From Rossellomorea vietnamensis (lineage in GTDB: Bacteria > Bacillota > Bacilli > Bacillales > Bacillaceae_B), in assembly GCF_008180415.1 (NCBI RefSeq), contig NZ_VTEI01000006.1:149203-213202 (forward strand): 64,000 bases of DNA, given 5' to 3'. This document shows positions 47,958 to 57,000 of the stretch, in pieces (position 1 is the first letter of the stretch; every line of letters begins with the position of its first letter). Position numbers and translations under genes: made by a program. Below the pieces are notes generated by a model that made no database searches, was not told the DNA's origin, and worked only from the letters and a program-made list of their open reading frames with translations.

Positions 47958-48945
47958 CCTCTTCTCCCCCCTTCAAAGAATCTAGTATCTGTACAGCAAG
48001 TTTTTTGTTCTGCTCACCAGGCTGTGCAGTGAATTTCGGGATTTCCCCCACCTTAACAGTCAAAGGCGCATCTATTCGTCTGTTCAACTGTATAACATCG
48101 CCAATATCCAGCATCAGAAAATCATCGATTGTAATATCTGAGCTGCCCAATTCAGCCACGACCGGCACTTGGGCTGTTTTAATTCGTTTCTCGAGTTTTT
48201 CTGATTCCAAAGGATCATTTTCCTTTGCTTTCGTCTGCATCCAGTAGCTGACCGATAATTTAGGAATGATCGGCTCCAGGACGACATGCGGTATACAAAT
48301 GTTAATCATTCCGCTGGTTTCTCCAATTGTGGTATTCATAGAAATGACGACAACGGTTTCGTTAGGAGAGACCATCTGCAAAAATTGAGGATTGACTTCA
48401 AACTCTGCAAGTATCGGATCTATTTCGGCTATATTGCTCCAAGCGTCACGAAGGTTATCAAATGCCCTTTCAAAAAGGTTGGACATGATTTTGGTTTCGA
48501 TTTCAGTCAGGTTTTCGATCTTATTCATCCCAGTTCCCTTGCCGCCCATTACACGGTCCATCATGGCATAGCCAATATTAGGATTGACTTCCATTAATAT
48601 ATGGCCGTCCAAAGGGGGAACATCAAAGATATTCAATATCGTCATTTTAGGTACCGACCTTACAAACTCTTCAAACGGCACCTGATCGGCTGATACCACG
48701 GATATCTGTACATAGGTTCTCAGCTGTGCTGAAAAGTAGGTAGTCAGGATTCTTGCAAAGTTTTCATGTATCCTGGTCAAACTTCTGATTTGATCTTTTG
48801 AGAATCTTAAAGCTCTCTTAAAATCGTAAACTTTTACTTTTTTCTCTTCTTCATCTTTTTTAAAATCCTCTGCACTCATTTCACCTGTAGAGAGTGCAGA
48901 TAATAATGCATCTATCTCATTTTGCGAGAGCACCTCACTGGACAT
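47947..48945 (-). CDS. fliM: Flagellar motor switch protein FliM
   Basis: A 332-residue FliM. The N-terminal CheY-binding helix reads LSQNEIDALLSAL, the middle CheC-like domain lacks phosphatase residues (as in the family), and a C-terminal SpoA domain contacts FliN/FliY. The conserved GGKGTGM loop is present. B. subtilis FliM has the same length. Confidence 0.97.
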   Translation of the reverse strand: MSSEVLSQNEIDALLSALSTGEMSAEDFKKDEEEKKVKVYDFKRALRFSKDQIRSLTRIHENFARILTTYFSAQLRTYVQISVVSADQVPFEEFVRSVPKMTILNIFDVPPLDGHILMEVNPNIGYAMMDRVMGGKGTGMNKIENLTEIETKIMSNLFERAFDNLRDAWSNIAEIDPILAEFEVNPQFLQMVSPNETVVVISMNTTIGETSGMINICIPHVVLEPIIPKLSVSYWMQTKAKENDPLESEKLEKRIKTAQVPVVAELGSSDITIDDFLMLDIGDVIQLNRRIDAPLTVKVGEIPKFTAQPGEQNKKLAVQILDSLKGGEEDDE

Positions 48946-48975
48946 TTCCTCACCCCGCTTCCTGCTTCAGCATTC

Positions 48976-49398
48976 TTATTGAATTATATAAGAGGTGATA
49001 TAGACTCTTTCGACTTTCCCCTCTTGCATAAGGCTGTTAGCTTTATCTTTAATGGTCGTTTCCAGCTGCTGTTTTCCTTCTTTGCCCTGAAGTTCATCCG
49101 ATTTCAATTCGGAAAGTTCTTCAATGATGATATTTTTCACTTGAAAGTCCCTTTTTTCCAGCTCTTCCTTTGCTTTTTTGCCGTCCGTCTGGACTTTGAA
49201 GGAAATTTTAATGTAATCCCCGCTGAGCAGGTTAGTAGTAAGTTCCGGAACGTCCACCGATGCTTCAATCACTTCATCAATAGTCGGTTCTTTTGTTTCA
49301 TCTTCATTGAATTTCAATAAAACGACAAGGGCCAGCACACCTACCAAGGTAATCGTCACTAACAATATCAGAGTTATCGTAAGCAATTTATTCTTCAT
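48976..49398 (-). CDS. fliL: Flagellar basal body protein FliL
   Basis: A 140-residue FliL with one membrane helix near the N-terminus (about 5-28) and an extracytoplasmic domain that, in other species, rings the stator. The start MKNKLLTIT is placed at 49398 because GGGGGT lies five bases upstream and the length then equals B. subtilis FliL. It overlaps swrD by 11 bases. Confidence 0.94.
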   Translation of the reverse strand: MKNKLLTITLILLVTITLVGVLALVVLLKFNEDETKEPTIDEVIEASVDVPELTTNLLSGDYIKISFKVQTDGKKAKEELEKRDFQVKNIIIEELSELKSDELQGKEGKQQLETTIKDKANSLMQEGKVERVYITSYIIQ

Positions 49399-49609
49399 CT
49401 TGAACCCCCGCAGCATTCCGCAGTCCCAATATATTAATCTTTCGATAGAAGGAAACTGTCTTATTTTCCACGTCTTCTACTGTCTCTTTCACAACAATCT
49501 TCTTGCCATTAGTCAGGGTGAGGGTTGTGTCAGGAAATGCTTCCGCACTTTCTATGTATAAACAATTAAGTGAAAACGTCTTGCCATTCAATTTGGTCAG
49601 CTTTATCAA
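49388..49609 (-). CDS. swrD: Swarming motility protein SwrD (FlbD family)
   Basis: A 73-residue FlbD/SwrD protein recognised by MIKLTKLNGKTF and LTLTNGKKIVVKE. In B. subtilis SwrD raises motor power through the stators and is needed for swarming. The start is TTG and has no good ribosome binding site close by. A short overlapping frame starting ATG at about 49647 with GGGAGG could couple its translation to flgE, which is inference. Confidence 0.9.
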   Translation of the reverse strand: MIKLTKLNGKTFSLNCLYIESAEAFPDTTLTLTNGKKIVVKETVEDVENKTVSFYRKINILGLRNAAGVQDEE

Positions 49610-49667
49610 ATTTATTCAGGACCGGTATGATTTTCATCACCCAGCCCTGTACCTCCCTTGCCATCTA

Positions 49668-50447
49668 TTATCTTTTCAGGTTCACAAGCTCTTGAAGGAT
49701 TTCATCTGAAGTCGTGATGATTTTGGTGTTCGCCTGGAAACCACGCTGTGCCGTAATCATTTCAGTGAATTCTTCAGACAGGTCGACATTGGACATTTCA
49801 AGGCCCCCGATGATGAATTTCCCCGTACCATCTTCTCCTGCGGCAACAATATTAGCTATACCGGAGTTAGCTGTTTGAGCGAACAGATTTCCCCCTTGCT
49901 TTTCTAAAGCACCAGGATTAGCGAACTTTGCCACCTGCAAGGTCCCAACATTTGTAAGCGCTCCTGCATTATCTATATAACTCACTTCTCCCGAAGGGTC
50001 AATGCTGAAACTTTGCGCATCATCAGGGATATTAATACCAGGCTGGACTACTAATCCATCTGAATTTACAAGATCTCCATTACCGTCTAAATAAAAGTTC
50101 CCTGCCCTTGTATAAAAATCGTTTGCGCCATCTGAAACCACAAAAAATCCATCTCCAGAAATCGCTAAGTCTAAGGGACGATTTGTGTACTGAATACTTC
50201 CCTGAGTATGAATCGTGTCAATAGTTGAATTAGCAGATCCTAACCCTATTTGTTTAGGATTAACTCCTCCAATTACCCCATCACTGGCTTTCGCACCCTG
50301 AATATTTTGGTTTACCAAATCGGCAAACGTAGCTCTGCCTTTCTTAAATCCAAAGGTATTAACATTTGCAATATTATTTCCGATTACATCTAACTTTGTT
50401 TGAAAATTCTTCATTCCACTGATTCCTGAGTACATTGAACGTAACAT
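49668..50447 (-). CDS. flgE: Flagellar hook protein FlgE
   Basis: A 259-residue hook protein. The N-terminal rod/hook motif (MYSGISGMKNFQTKLDVIGN then NIANVNTFGFKK) and the C-terminal EMITAQRGFQANTKIITTSD segment form the coiled-coil D0 domain. It is very close to B. subtilis FlgE (264; once called FlgG), with the difference in the middle domain. It is exported by the type III system and polymerises on FlgD caps. Confidence 0.95.
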   Translation of the reverse strand: MLRSMYSGISGMKNFQTKLDVIGNNIANVNTFGFKKGRATFADLVNQNIQGAKASDGVIGGVNPKQIGLGSANSTIDTIHTQGSIQYTNRPLDLAISGDGFFVVSDGANDFYTRAGNFYLDGNGDLVNSDGLVVQPGINIPDDAQSFSIDPSGEVSYIDNAGALTNVGTLQVAKFANPGALEKQGGNLFAQTANSGIANIVAAGEDGTGKFIIGGLEMSNVDLSEEFTEMITAQRGFQANTKIITTSDEILQELVNLKR

Positions 50448-50519
50448 CTATATTTTCCCCTCTCTTTTTCATTGCTTCTATCATTCAGCAATGATAGGCC
50501 TCCATATTGGTCCAGCCTG

Positions 50520-50912
50520 CTAATCTATTATTATTGTTCCATCTATATTTGTGAAAATTTGAGAACTTGCTTCCTGCCGGTCCATAGCTGTAATAACTAT
50601 TCCGTTCTTTGCACTTACAATAAGTGCAGCATTCTGTAACAGGACAAGTGGTTCCTTTACACCTTTTTCCTTGGCCAGTGCAACCTTACTTTCAACTTCT
50701 GTCCATATTTGAGGACTTATTTGAATGTTTCTTTGTTTCAATCGAAATTCAGCATGCTTGCTGATAGAAAGTATTTCTCTTTTTTCGTGTACAGTCTCTT
50801 TCAATGTGTCTGCAAACGATCGACCAGACTTTGGTGCATTAATTCTATCTTTAGTTGGAGGAAATGATGAAATTGGCTGAGTTGGCAGGCGATTGAGTAT
50901 ACTTCTTTGCAT
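50520..50912 (-). CDS. Flagellar operon protein, TIGR02530 family
   Basis: A 130-residue protein of the family known only as a flagellar operon protein (TIGR02530), found between flgD and flgE in many Gram-positive and some other flagellated bacteria. The N-terminal 50 residues are variable; the conserved core is LSISKHAEFRLKQRNIQIS and then LLQNAALIVSAKNGIVITAMDR. No signal peptide or membrane helix. Its place among hook assembly genes suggests a hook-cap or hook-length role, but no function is established. Confidence 0.85.
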   Translation of the reverse strand: MQRSILNRLPTQPISSFPPTKDRINAPKSGRSFADTLKETVHEKREILSISKHAEFRLKQRNIQISPQIWTEVESKVALAKEKGVKEPLVLLQNAALIVSAKNGIVITAMDRQEASSQIFTNIDGTIIID

Positions 50913-50927
50913 CCAATCACACCTTTT

Positions 50928-51578
50928 TTAGGAAATTTTCAATATATCTTCTTCCTTAATTTTCTCACCGTTCTTTAATTGTAACCACAGTATTCCTTCT
51001 TTTTTAGAAACAGATGTAACTATACTTGATTCTTCTTTGGAACCATTATTCCAAGAGATCTGCTTACCAATCAAATTACTTGCATTTACTAAGGTGTTGG
51101 TTTCATTAAAGCTACTTGAATTTTTTAACTGAGAGATATTCCCGGGATATAATACCGTTCCATCTTTAAGAATTAATTCTACTTCATTGCCTTTAAACCT
51201 AACAGAGTTAATAACCCCGGTCCCCTCTAAGGTCGAGCCTTCTGGTTCGTTTGGTGAAGTTTCCTTCTGCTTGTGCCAATTTATTTCTTTACCTATGAAC
51301 TGGTTATAAGAAATCAGCTTATTCTGGTTTTCTGCCTCCAAGAATTGTTCCATAGTTTTGCCTAGATTTGTTATTTGCTCTAATGTTGAAAAAGTTGCCA
51401 TTTGAGCTATAAAGTCTTTATCTTCCATCGGATTTAATGGATCTTGATTTTGAAGCTGTGTCATTAATATTTTCATAAAGTCATCTTTTCCAAGTACATC
51501 TTTTTCTACTTGTTTTTGCACCTGTTGAACAGATGTAAGAAACAAATCTGGATTGATTATGTTAGCCACTTTCATCAC
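50928..51578 (-). CDS. flgD: Flagellar hook cap protein FlgD
   Basis: A 216-residue FlgD needed for hook polymerisation. The N-terminal signature [20 protein letters not shown], with [20 protein letters not shown], is typical. The C-terminal half contains beta-rich sequence that replaces the Ig/FnIII domain of enterobacterial FlgD. It overlaps nothing but follows fliK with no gap. Confidence 0.94.
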   Translation of the reverse strand: MMKVANIINPDLFLTSVQQVQKQVEKDVLGKDDFMKILMTQLQNQDPLNPMEDKDFIAQMATFSTLEQITNLGKTMEQFLEAENQNKLISYNQFIGKEINWHKQKETSPNEPEGSTLEGTGVINSVRFKGNEVELILKDGTVLYPGNISQLKNSSSFNETNTLVNASNLIGKQISWNNGSKEESSIVTSVSKKEGILWLQLKNGEKIKEEDILKIS

Positions 51579-53819
51579 CTATATAAATTCAGTCATATTT
51601 AATAATTCTTTGAAATCAGGTTCCTCAGAATTTCTATTTGTTTTCTGCTCATCTTGCTTCTGTTCTTTTTGTTGTTGATGGCCATGATGATTATGGGAAG
51701 ACTGGCGTTCCTGACGGTAAGAATCTAACAGTGTTTGTGAAACTTCAATTTTATCTATTTGCAAGTTCTGACTCATGAAAGCTTGTCTTAAACCACTAAG
51801 CTGTGAATCGAGTAATTCTTTTGTCATTTTAGTACTGGCCAGCAACTTTGCTGTTATTACACCATTGTTTTGAAGTATCTCAATTCTTATAGACCCTAGT
51901 TGTTCTGGATAAAGCTTAATTAAAAGCTTATTCATATTGGGAGTTTGCAACAACTGTGATTTACCAATAAGACTTGTAAAATCCTTGGTGAATTGTTGAA
52001 GAGTTTGTTCGTTTTCACCTGTTTTTAAAGCAAGGAAAAATGGCTCTGTCCTCGGTAAAGTATTTTGAAACAATTGAAAGTTGTTAACTGATGATAAAGC
52101 AGGCATTTGATCTTTATTGATTAAAGCCCCGCCAGGCTCAATGTTGTTTTCAAAGTTCATAAATAAATTAGTATTATCCTTTACGCTTAAAGAAGGTACC
52201 CTGTTATACGCCTTATCGCTTCCAACTAATCCCAATTGATTCCTTGTAAAAACGTCTTCTAAAATTCTTAATTTTCCCTTCGGTCCAATAGGATCCAAAA
52301 CCTTAGAATGAATTATGCCCTGCTCTTTTTCAACATAGTTTTTTTGATTCTCTCCAAGAGGAGCATTCATCTGCTTACTTATCAGAGTAGATGCATCTTT
52401 ACTGTTACTTTTGGTAAAAGAGGCTAACACATCTTCTGAGTTTTCCTGATCCCCACTAAGTTGATCATTAATGTGCCTACTTATTTGAAATAGTCCCTCT
52501 TTACCGTTATCTTTTGCAGCAGTTAACGCATTTGATTCGCCAAGATTATCATTGAGTGTTTTTTTAACGAGATCATTCTCAGAATCCAGCACTGTTATGC
52601 TGCCTTTTAACCCTTTGAATTCTAACTCCTCACCACTGTTGAGAATCTTTAAAAGTTTTTGAAGAAAATAAGTATCTGAAGCTAAGTCCATTAAAGTTCC
52701 GGACATTTCACCAGCATTTTCTTCTTTTTCTGTCTCTAGTAGATTTAGTACAGAATCTTTTGATACCAATTGAAAATCTGACAGAAAACTCTTGAGACTA
52801 TCTATACCCTTTGATAGTTGTACAAATTCACTAAAAAGGTTCGGTCTTTCTCTGTTAACCTTTCCTTTAAAATCGCTAAGATCAGCTTCTATGAATGGTT
52901 TATTTCTCTTTTCTGTTGCCCAGCTTAATGCAATGCCTTCGGGAATAATAAACGAATCTTCATCAGGTGTCTTCGTGAGGAAATTCATTACTGATTTTAA
53001 TAAGCTTAGACTCGATTTTAAATCATTTTGATAAATTTCTTTCTGAATCTCCTCAGGCAAAATACTAATAAAGTCCACTACTTGTTGAATGGTTGCTGAA
53101 ATTTGAGTTTTATCATAATTTCCCATATCTTTAAGGCTGATCAACTCTTTTTTCAATTCAATAGATTGATTTAGAGAGCTGACTGCGAGTTCTATGTCAG
53201 AGGCATACACTTTGTTCAATTGAAGAGAATTTTTTAGAGGTACATTCGATTCCCTTTTTGACATATTAAAAGAATTATGATTAGAAACTGCATTATCACT
53301 ATTAAATAACTGTTTCAGCCTATGCGTGAGTAATTTCAGGTTGGATTGTATTAATTCACCTTTTCCTGTTTCCATATTGTGTTCTACTACAGCCTCGGAA
53401 GAATTTAAAACAATTAGAAGGTTTTTCCGATTAATGTTTTCTAGAATACTTTTTGGCAAGATATTTAAAATATCAATAATCTGAGTTAATGAATCCCCTA
53501 GCTCATCCTGTTCAGTTTCACTTAACACATTTTTCAAAAGTGGTTCTGCTTTGTTGATATCTGCAATAACTCCTTTAATTGCAGTTCTCAGATCCAATTC
53601 GCTAAAGTTAAGGTCGGTGAGTGCCTCTGAAATTCCTATGGATCTGCCAGCTATTATGCTATCTGTTACAACAGGCTTCTCTTTCCCATCCATAGCAGCA
53701 AAAGCGTCTATAAACTTTTTAAAAACAACACCTTGATCATCTTCCTTCGGAACTTCTAACAGATCTTTCTTACCTGCTTCTCTTAAGACATGACGTGAAG
53801 GCACTATACCCAGGTTCAC
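51579..53819 (-). CDS. fliK: Flagellar hook-length control protein FliK
   Basis: A 746-residue FliK. The conserved C-terminal domain (about 620-715) carries LLIKLYPEQLGSIRIEILQN and KMTKELLDSQLSGLRQAF, which contacts FlhB to switch export specificity. The rest is a poorly conserved, Ser/Asn/Lys-rich ruler region, and the tail is His/Gln/Lys rich. It is much longer than B. subtilis FliK (about 487), which would predict a longer hook if the ruler model holds. Base composition is noticeably more AT-rich than neighbouring genes. The start is GTG, with AAAGGTGGTG upstream. Confidence 0.9.
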   Translation of the reverse strand: MNLGIVPSRHVLREAGKKDLLEVPKEDDQGVVFKKFIDAFAAMDGKEKPVVTDSIIAGRSIGISEALTDLNFSELDLRTAIKGVIADINKAEPLLKNVLSETEQDELGDSLTQIIDILNILPKSILENINRKNLLIVLNSSEAVVEHNMETGKGELIQSNLKLLTHRLKQLFNSDNAVSNHNSFNMSKRESNVPLKNSLQLNKVYASDIELAVSSLNQSIELKKELISLKDMGNYDKTQISATIQQVVDFISILPEEIQKEIYQNDLKSSLSLLKSVMNFLTKTPDEDSFIIPEGIALSWATEKRNKPFIEADLSDFKGKVNRERPNLFSEFVQLSKGIDSLKSFLSDFQLVSKDSVLNLLETEKEENAGEMSGTLMDLASDTYFLQKLLKILNSGEELEFKGLKGSITVLDSENDLVKKTLNDNLGESNALTAAKDNGKEGLFQISRHINDQLSGDQENSEDVLASFTKSNSKDASTLISKQMNAPLGENQKNYVEKEQGIIHSKVLDPIGPKGKLRILEDVFTRNQLGLVGSDKAYNRVPSLSVKDNTNLFMNFENNIEPGGALINKDQMPALSSVNNFQLFQNTLPRTEPFFLALKTGENEQTLQQFTKDFTSLIGKSQLLQTPNMNKLLIKLYPEQLGSIRIEILQNNGVITAKLLASTKMTKELLDSQLSGLRQAFMSQNLQIDKIEVSQTLLDSYRQERQSSHNHHGHQQQKEQKQDEQKTNRNSEEPDFKELLNMTEFI

Positions 53820-53847
53820 TTTTTCACCACCTTTCAAATCTCTTCCT

Positions 53848-54453
53848 TTATCTTTCTTGATTTACTTCAGCTGATAGCTGCTCTGTATACATTGCTGCAT
53901 CTTCAGGTGACATCTTTTCCAGAATTTTCGCAAGAGTATCTGGTTTAATATTGGAGAGAATCTTTATAGCTTTTTCTTTTTCCATATTAACGAGAACAGG
54001 GGCAGCACTTTTAGCTGACATTGTTTCAAATGTGGAAATCATTTCCTTGAATGCCCGTTTATTCTCTTGCTGAATCTGCTCCAATTCCTCAATTTTAGAT
54101 TGAAGTTCTTCCTGTTCAGCAAGCAGGTTCTCCCTTTCTTTCTCTTGAGAATTTATTTTGCCTTTCAAGGTGCTAATTTCAGAAAGTTTGTCTTCTATGT
54201 CGGATTGAAGGGAAAGCACCCTTGCTTCCAGCTTAGCAGCTTCTTCTTTTGCATCGGTAGGAATAACAGAAGAAATGACAGGTATTTTCTCTCCGGCTTC
54301 TTTTGCTTTTTCAAAAATATTCATACCTGCTAATGACAGCACAACTAAAGTTGTTACCACGGCAAACAGAAGAGGAATAATACCTGCAAACAACACCCAC
54401 TGAAAGGGACTGGTTGTTTTTTCGTTTCTATTCTTCCCTGTTTTCTTCCCCAT
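53848..54453 (-). CDS. ylxF: MgtE-N-like flagellar protein YlxF
   Basis: A 201-residue membrane protein: cytoplasmic N-terminus rich in Lys/Asn, one membrane helix (about 18-40), a long coiled coil (about 70-140) and a C-terminal MgtE-intracellular-like region (AIKILSNIKPDTLAKILEKM, SPEDAAMYTEQL). It corresponds to B. subtilis YlxF and resembles MotE, a chaperone of MotC in alphaproteobacteria. Function in Bacillus is not settled; the position between fliJ and fliK suggests a role near the export gate or stator. Confidence 0.87.
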   Translation of the reverse strand: MGKKTGKNRNEKTTSPFQWVLFAGIIPLLFAVVTTLVVLSLAGMNIFEKAKEAGEKIPVISSVIPTDAKEEAAKLEARVLSLQSDIEDKLSEISTLKGKINSQEKERENLLAEQEELQSKIEELEQIQQENKRAFKEMISTFETMSAKSAAPVLVNMEKEKAIKILSNIKPDTLAKILEKMSPEDAAMYTEQLSAEVNQER

Positions 54454-54461
54454 GTCATCAC

Positions 54462-54905
54462 CTAATTTCTCTTATTCGTAAACTGCATGACTGCCAACTC
54501 ATCAAGTACTTTGCTCTCTGAAGTGTGCAGGAATTCTTTATACCTATTAAAATCGTTTTCTCTGATCTTTTCATATTTCTTCACTTCAACGTTCATCTCT
54601 GAAAGTTTTTGTTCATGCCAATTCATCCTGTTCCTGGCCTGGATGACAAGGCCTTGGTAATACTCTATTGTTTTTTCAATATTTGAAATGAAATTTTGAT
54701 TATGGCGGATATCCTGTACTGACAAACCGCTTACCAGCTTTTCAGTCTGGAAGTTTTCAAGGTCTTCTTTTTTCTTCAGTAATTCATAAAGCTTTTGAGC
54801 GATATCCTCGAACTTTTCCACTGCTGCCCGGTAAGATTCTCTGACTTCCTCTTTTTCTCTTTCTTTCAGATTGAGGATTTTTTCGAATTTAAACGTGTAG
54901 GTCAT
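54462..54905 (-). CDS. fliJ: Flagellar export chaperone/ATPase stalk FliJ
   Basis: A 147-residue, almost wholly coiled-coil FliJ that sits in the centre of the FliI hexamer. The start MTYTFKFEKILNLKERE is preferred because it gives the B. subtilis length and a four-base ATGA overlap with the fliI stop. The earlier GTG has its ribosome binding site directly adjacent and is unlikely. Confidence 0.93.
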   Translation of the reverse strand: MTYTFKFEKILNLKEREKEEVRESYRAAVEKFEDIAQKLYELLKKKEDLENFQTEKLVSGLSVQDIRHNQNFISNIEKTIEYYQGLVIQARNRMNWHEQKLSEMNVEVKKYEKIRENDFNRYKEFLHTSESKVLDELAVMQFTNKRN

Positions 54906-56224
54906 CCTTTCCACTCTCCTTTTTCAGCAAGATTGATGAGGGAGTTGACACTTTCATGCATTGTCACTCTTTCCCCCGTTCCCTGCTTTAGGAATGAGAG
55001 GATCTGCGGTTGATACGCAATGGCCATATCGATTTCCTGTGATGTTCCCTTCTTATAAGCACCAATGTTAATGAGATCTTCAGAATTACTATAGGTACTC
55101 ATCAGTCCCCTTACTTTTTCAGCCGCCTTTAAGTGCTGCTGGGGTGCCAAGTGGTTCATCAGCCTGCTGACACTTTTCAGGACATTGATCGCTGGAAACT
55201 GCCCTTTGTTGGCGATGTTACGATCAAGAACGATATGGCCGTCAAGAATACCTCTTGTTGTATCGGCAATCGGTTCGTTCATATCGTCGCCATCTACCAA
55301 TACTGTATAAAAAGCTGTGATGGTTCCATTCTGGTTTGTGCCCGTTCTCTCCAATAGCTTAGGCAGGATGGCAAATACAGAAGGTGTATACCCTTTAGTG
55401 GCAGGAGGCTCTCCGACAGCAAGGCCGATCTCCCTTTGTGCCATTGCCACTCGTGTCACTGAATCCATCATCAGCATGACATTCAATCCCTTATCGCGGA
55501 AATATTCGGCGATGGCGGTTGCGGTGAAGGCTCCTTTAATTCTCATCAGGGCAGGCTGGTCAGAGGTAGCTGCCACAACTATCGAGCGCTTTAAGCCTTC
55601 TTCCCCGAGGTCTCTTTCAATGAATTCCCTCACCTCACGCCCCCGCTCTCCTATTAGGGCTATGACATTCAAATCGGCTGTTGTATTCCTTGCAATCATT
55701 CCGAGGAGGGTACTCTTTCCAACACCGCTTCCTGCAAAAATCCCCACCCTTTGTCCTTTTCCGACTGTCAGCATACTGTCAATCGCTCTGACTCCCACTT
55801 CAATTTTTTCATTGATGGGCGGGCGGCTAAGCGGGCTTGGGGGAGCTTGTTCTGTGAAAGTGCGTGTCAGCCCTTTAGGCAGGGGCTCTCCGTCCAAAGG
55901 ATTCCCCAGCGAATCAACCACTTTGCCGATCAGAGAATGACCAACCTTTATGGTCAGCGGATTGGAAGTCGCTTCTACAAGACTTCCTGGAGAGATTTCA
56001 TTAATGCCGGAATAAGGCATCAAAATGACGGTCTCTTCTTTGAATCCCACAACTTCAGCCTGAATTTTCCTTGTAGATTCAGCAATATGTATGAAACACA
56101 TATCCCCAATTGAACTTTTCGGACCCTGTGATTCAATCATTAAACCAACAACTCTTTTTACTTTCCCGAACTTCTTAAAGGAGTGTAATGAAGGAATATG
56201 TTCTATTAGTTCAGCGGCTTTCAT
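54902..56224 (-). CDS. fliI: Flagellar export ATPase FliI
   Basis: A 440-residue F1-like ATPase that powers flagellar protein export. Walker A is GIFAGSGVGKSTLLG (about 163-177), the catalytic glutamate region is LIGERGREVREFIE and Walker B is NVMLMMDSVTR. The N-terminal beta barrel and C-terminal helical domain are complete. It overlaps fliH (four bases) and fliJ (four bases). Confidence 0.97.
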   Translation of the reverse strand: MKAAELIEHIPSLHSFKKFGKVKRVVGLMIESQGPKSSIGDMCFIHIAESTRKIQAEVVGFKEETVILMPYSGINEISPGSLVEATSNPLTIKVGHSLIGKVVDSLGNPLDGEPLPKGLTRTFTEQAPPSPLSRPPINEKIEVGVRAIDSMLTVGKGQRVGIFAGSGVGKSTLLGMIARNTTADLNVIALIGERGREVREFIERDLGEEGLKRSIVVAATSDQPALMRIKGAFTATAIAEYFRDKGLNVMLMMDSVTRVAMAQREIGLAVGEPPATKGYTPSVFAILPKLLERTGTNQNGTITAFYTVLVDGDDMNEPIADTTRGILDGHIVLDRNIANKGQFPAINVLKSVSRLMNHLAPQQHLKAAEKVRGLMSTYSNSEDLINIGAYKKGTSQEIDMAIAYQPQILSFLKQGTGERVTMHESVNSLINLAEKGEWKG

Positions 56225-57000
56225 TCATTTTCACCCTCTAAGATCTCAACAAGTTTAGTCTTGATTTCATTCAGCTGGCTGTCCACACTGACAATCACTC
56301 TGCCTTCACCCGTTTCAATAATGCATTCCTGCTGGCTGAGTTCATCATCCGGATATAAAAGAAGCTTGCGAAGAACAGGGAAAATTGATTCAATTTCTTC
56401 TTGATTTCCGCTCAGCAGCTTGTAGTTTGAAGGATGAATATGAACCTGCACTTCAGGCAGGTCCCGTACCTCCTTGATTCCCCGTTTGACTATATCCAAA
56501 AAGATTTCCGGGTCTTCTTCTAATTTCCTTCCGATGACTCTTTCAGCTGTTTGCATACCCAGTTCTAATATGACCCTCTCCGCTTTGTCAATATGAAGAT
56601 AGTAATCATTTTTTGCATTTGTGACCACATCGACAGCTTCACTAATATGATTCTTATACTCCTGCATTCCATTTTGTCTTCCTTCATCCAGCCCCTGCTG
56701 AAAGGCTTGCTCATACGCTTCTTGCTGCAGCAGCTCCTTCTCCTGTTCCCAATGGGATTTTAGAGAAGACACTTCCTCTTCCAGTCTCTTCGCTTCATTT
56801 CTTGCTGATTCCAATATAAATCGAGCTTCTGCTTTAGCTGCCTCTATAAGTTTTTCTCTTTCCAGATGCCCAATTTGGTTCTCCTGTATGTTTCCATCAC
56901 CTTCATCATTGGCCGGTCCGAGAATGTTTCTTAGAGATATAACTCTTGCTTTCCGTGCTTGAGTATCAGAAGCATCCGTATACTTGATGACTTTAGACAA
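56221..57000 (-). CDS. fliH: Flagellar assembly protein FliH
   Basis: A 259-residue FliH, the peripheral stalk that regulates FliI and docks it at the C ring. The start is placed at a TTG (57000) that overlaps the 3' end of fliG by eight bases, because GGCGGAGGAG lies nine bases upstream and the protein then begins MSKVIKYTDAS. A long coiled-coil (about 60-130) precedes the conserved C-terminal domain (GMQTAERVIGRKLEEDPEIF, VQVHIHPSNY). A longer frame into fliG is not credible. Confidence 0.92.
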   Translation of the reverse strand: MSKVIKYTDASDTQARKARVISLRNILGPANDEGDGNIQENQIGHLEREKLIEAAKAEARFILESARNEAKRLEEEVSSLKSHWEQEKELLQQEAYEQAFQQGLDEGRQNGMQEYKNHISEAVDVVTNAKNDYYLHIDKAERVILELGMQTAERVIGRKLEEDPEIFLDIVKRGIKEVRDLPEVQVHIHPSNYKLLSGNQEEIESIFPVLRKLLLYPDDELSQQECIIETGEGRVIVSVDSQLNEIKTKLVEILEGENE

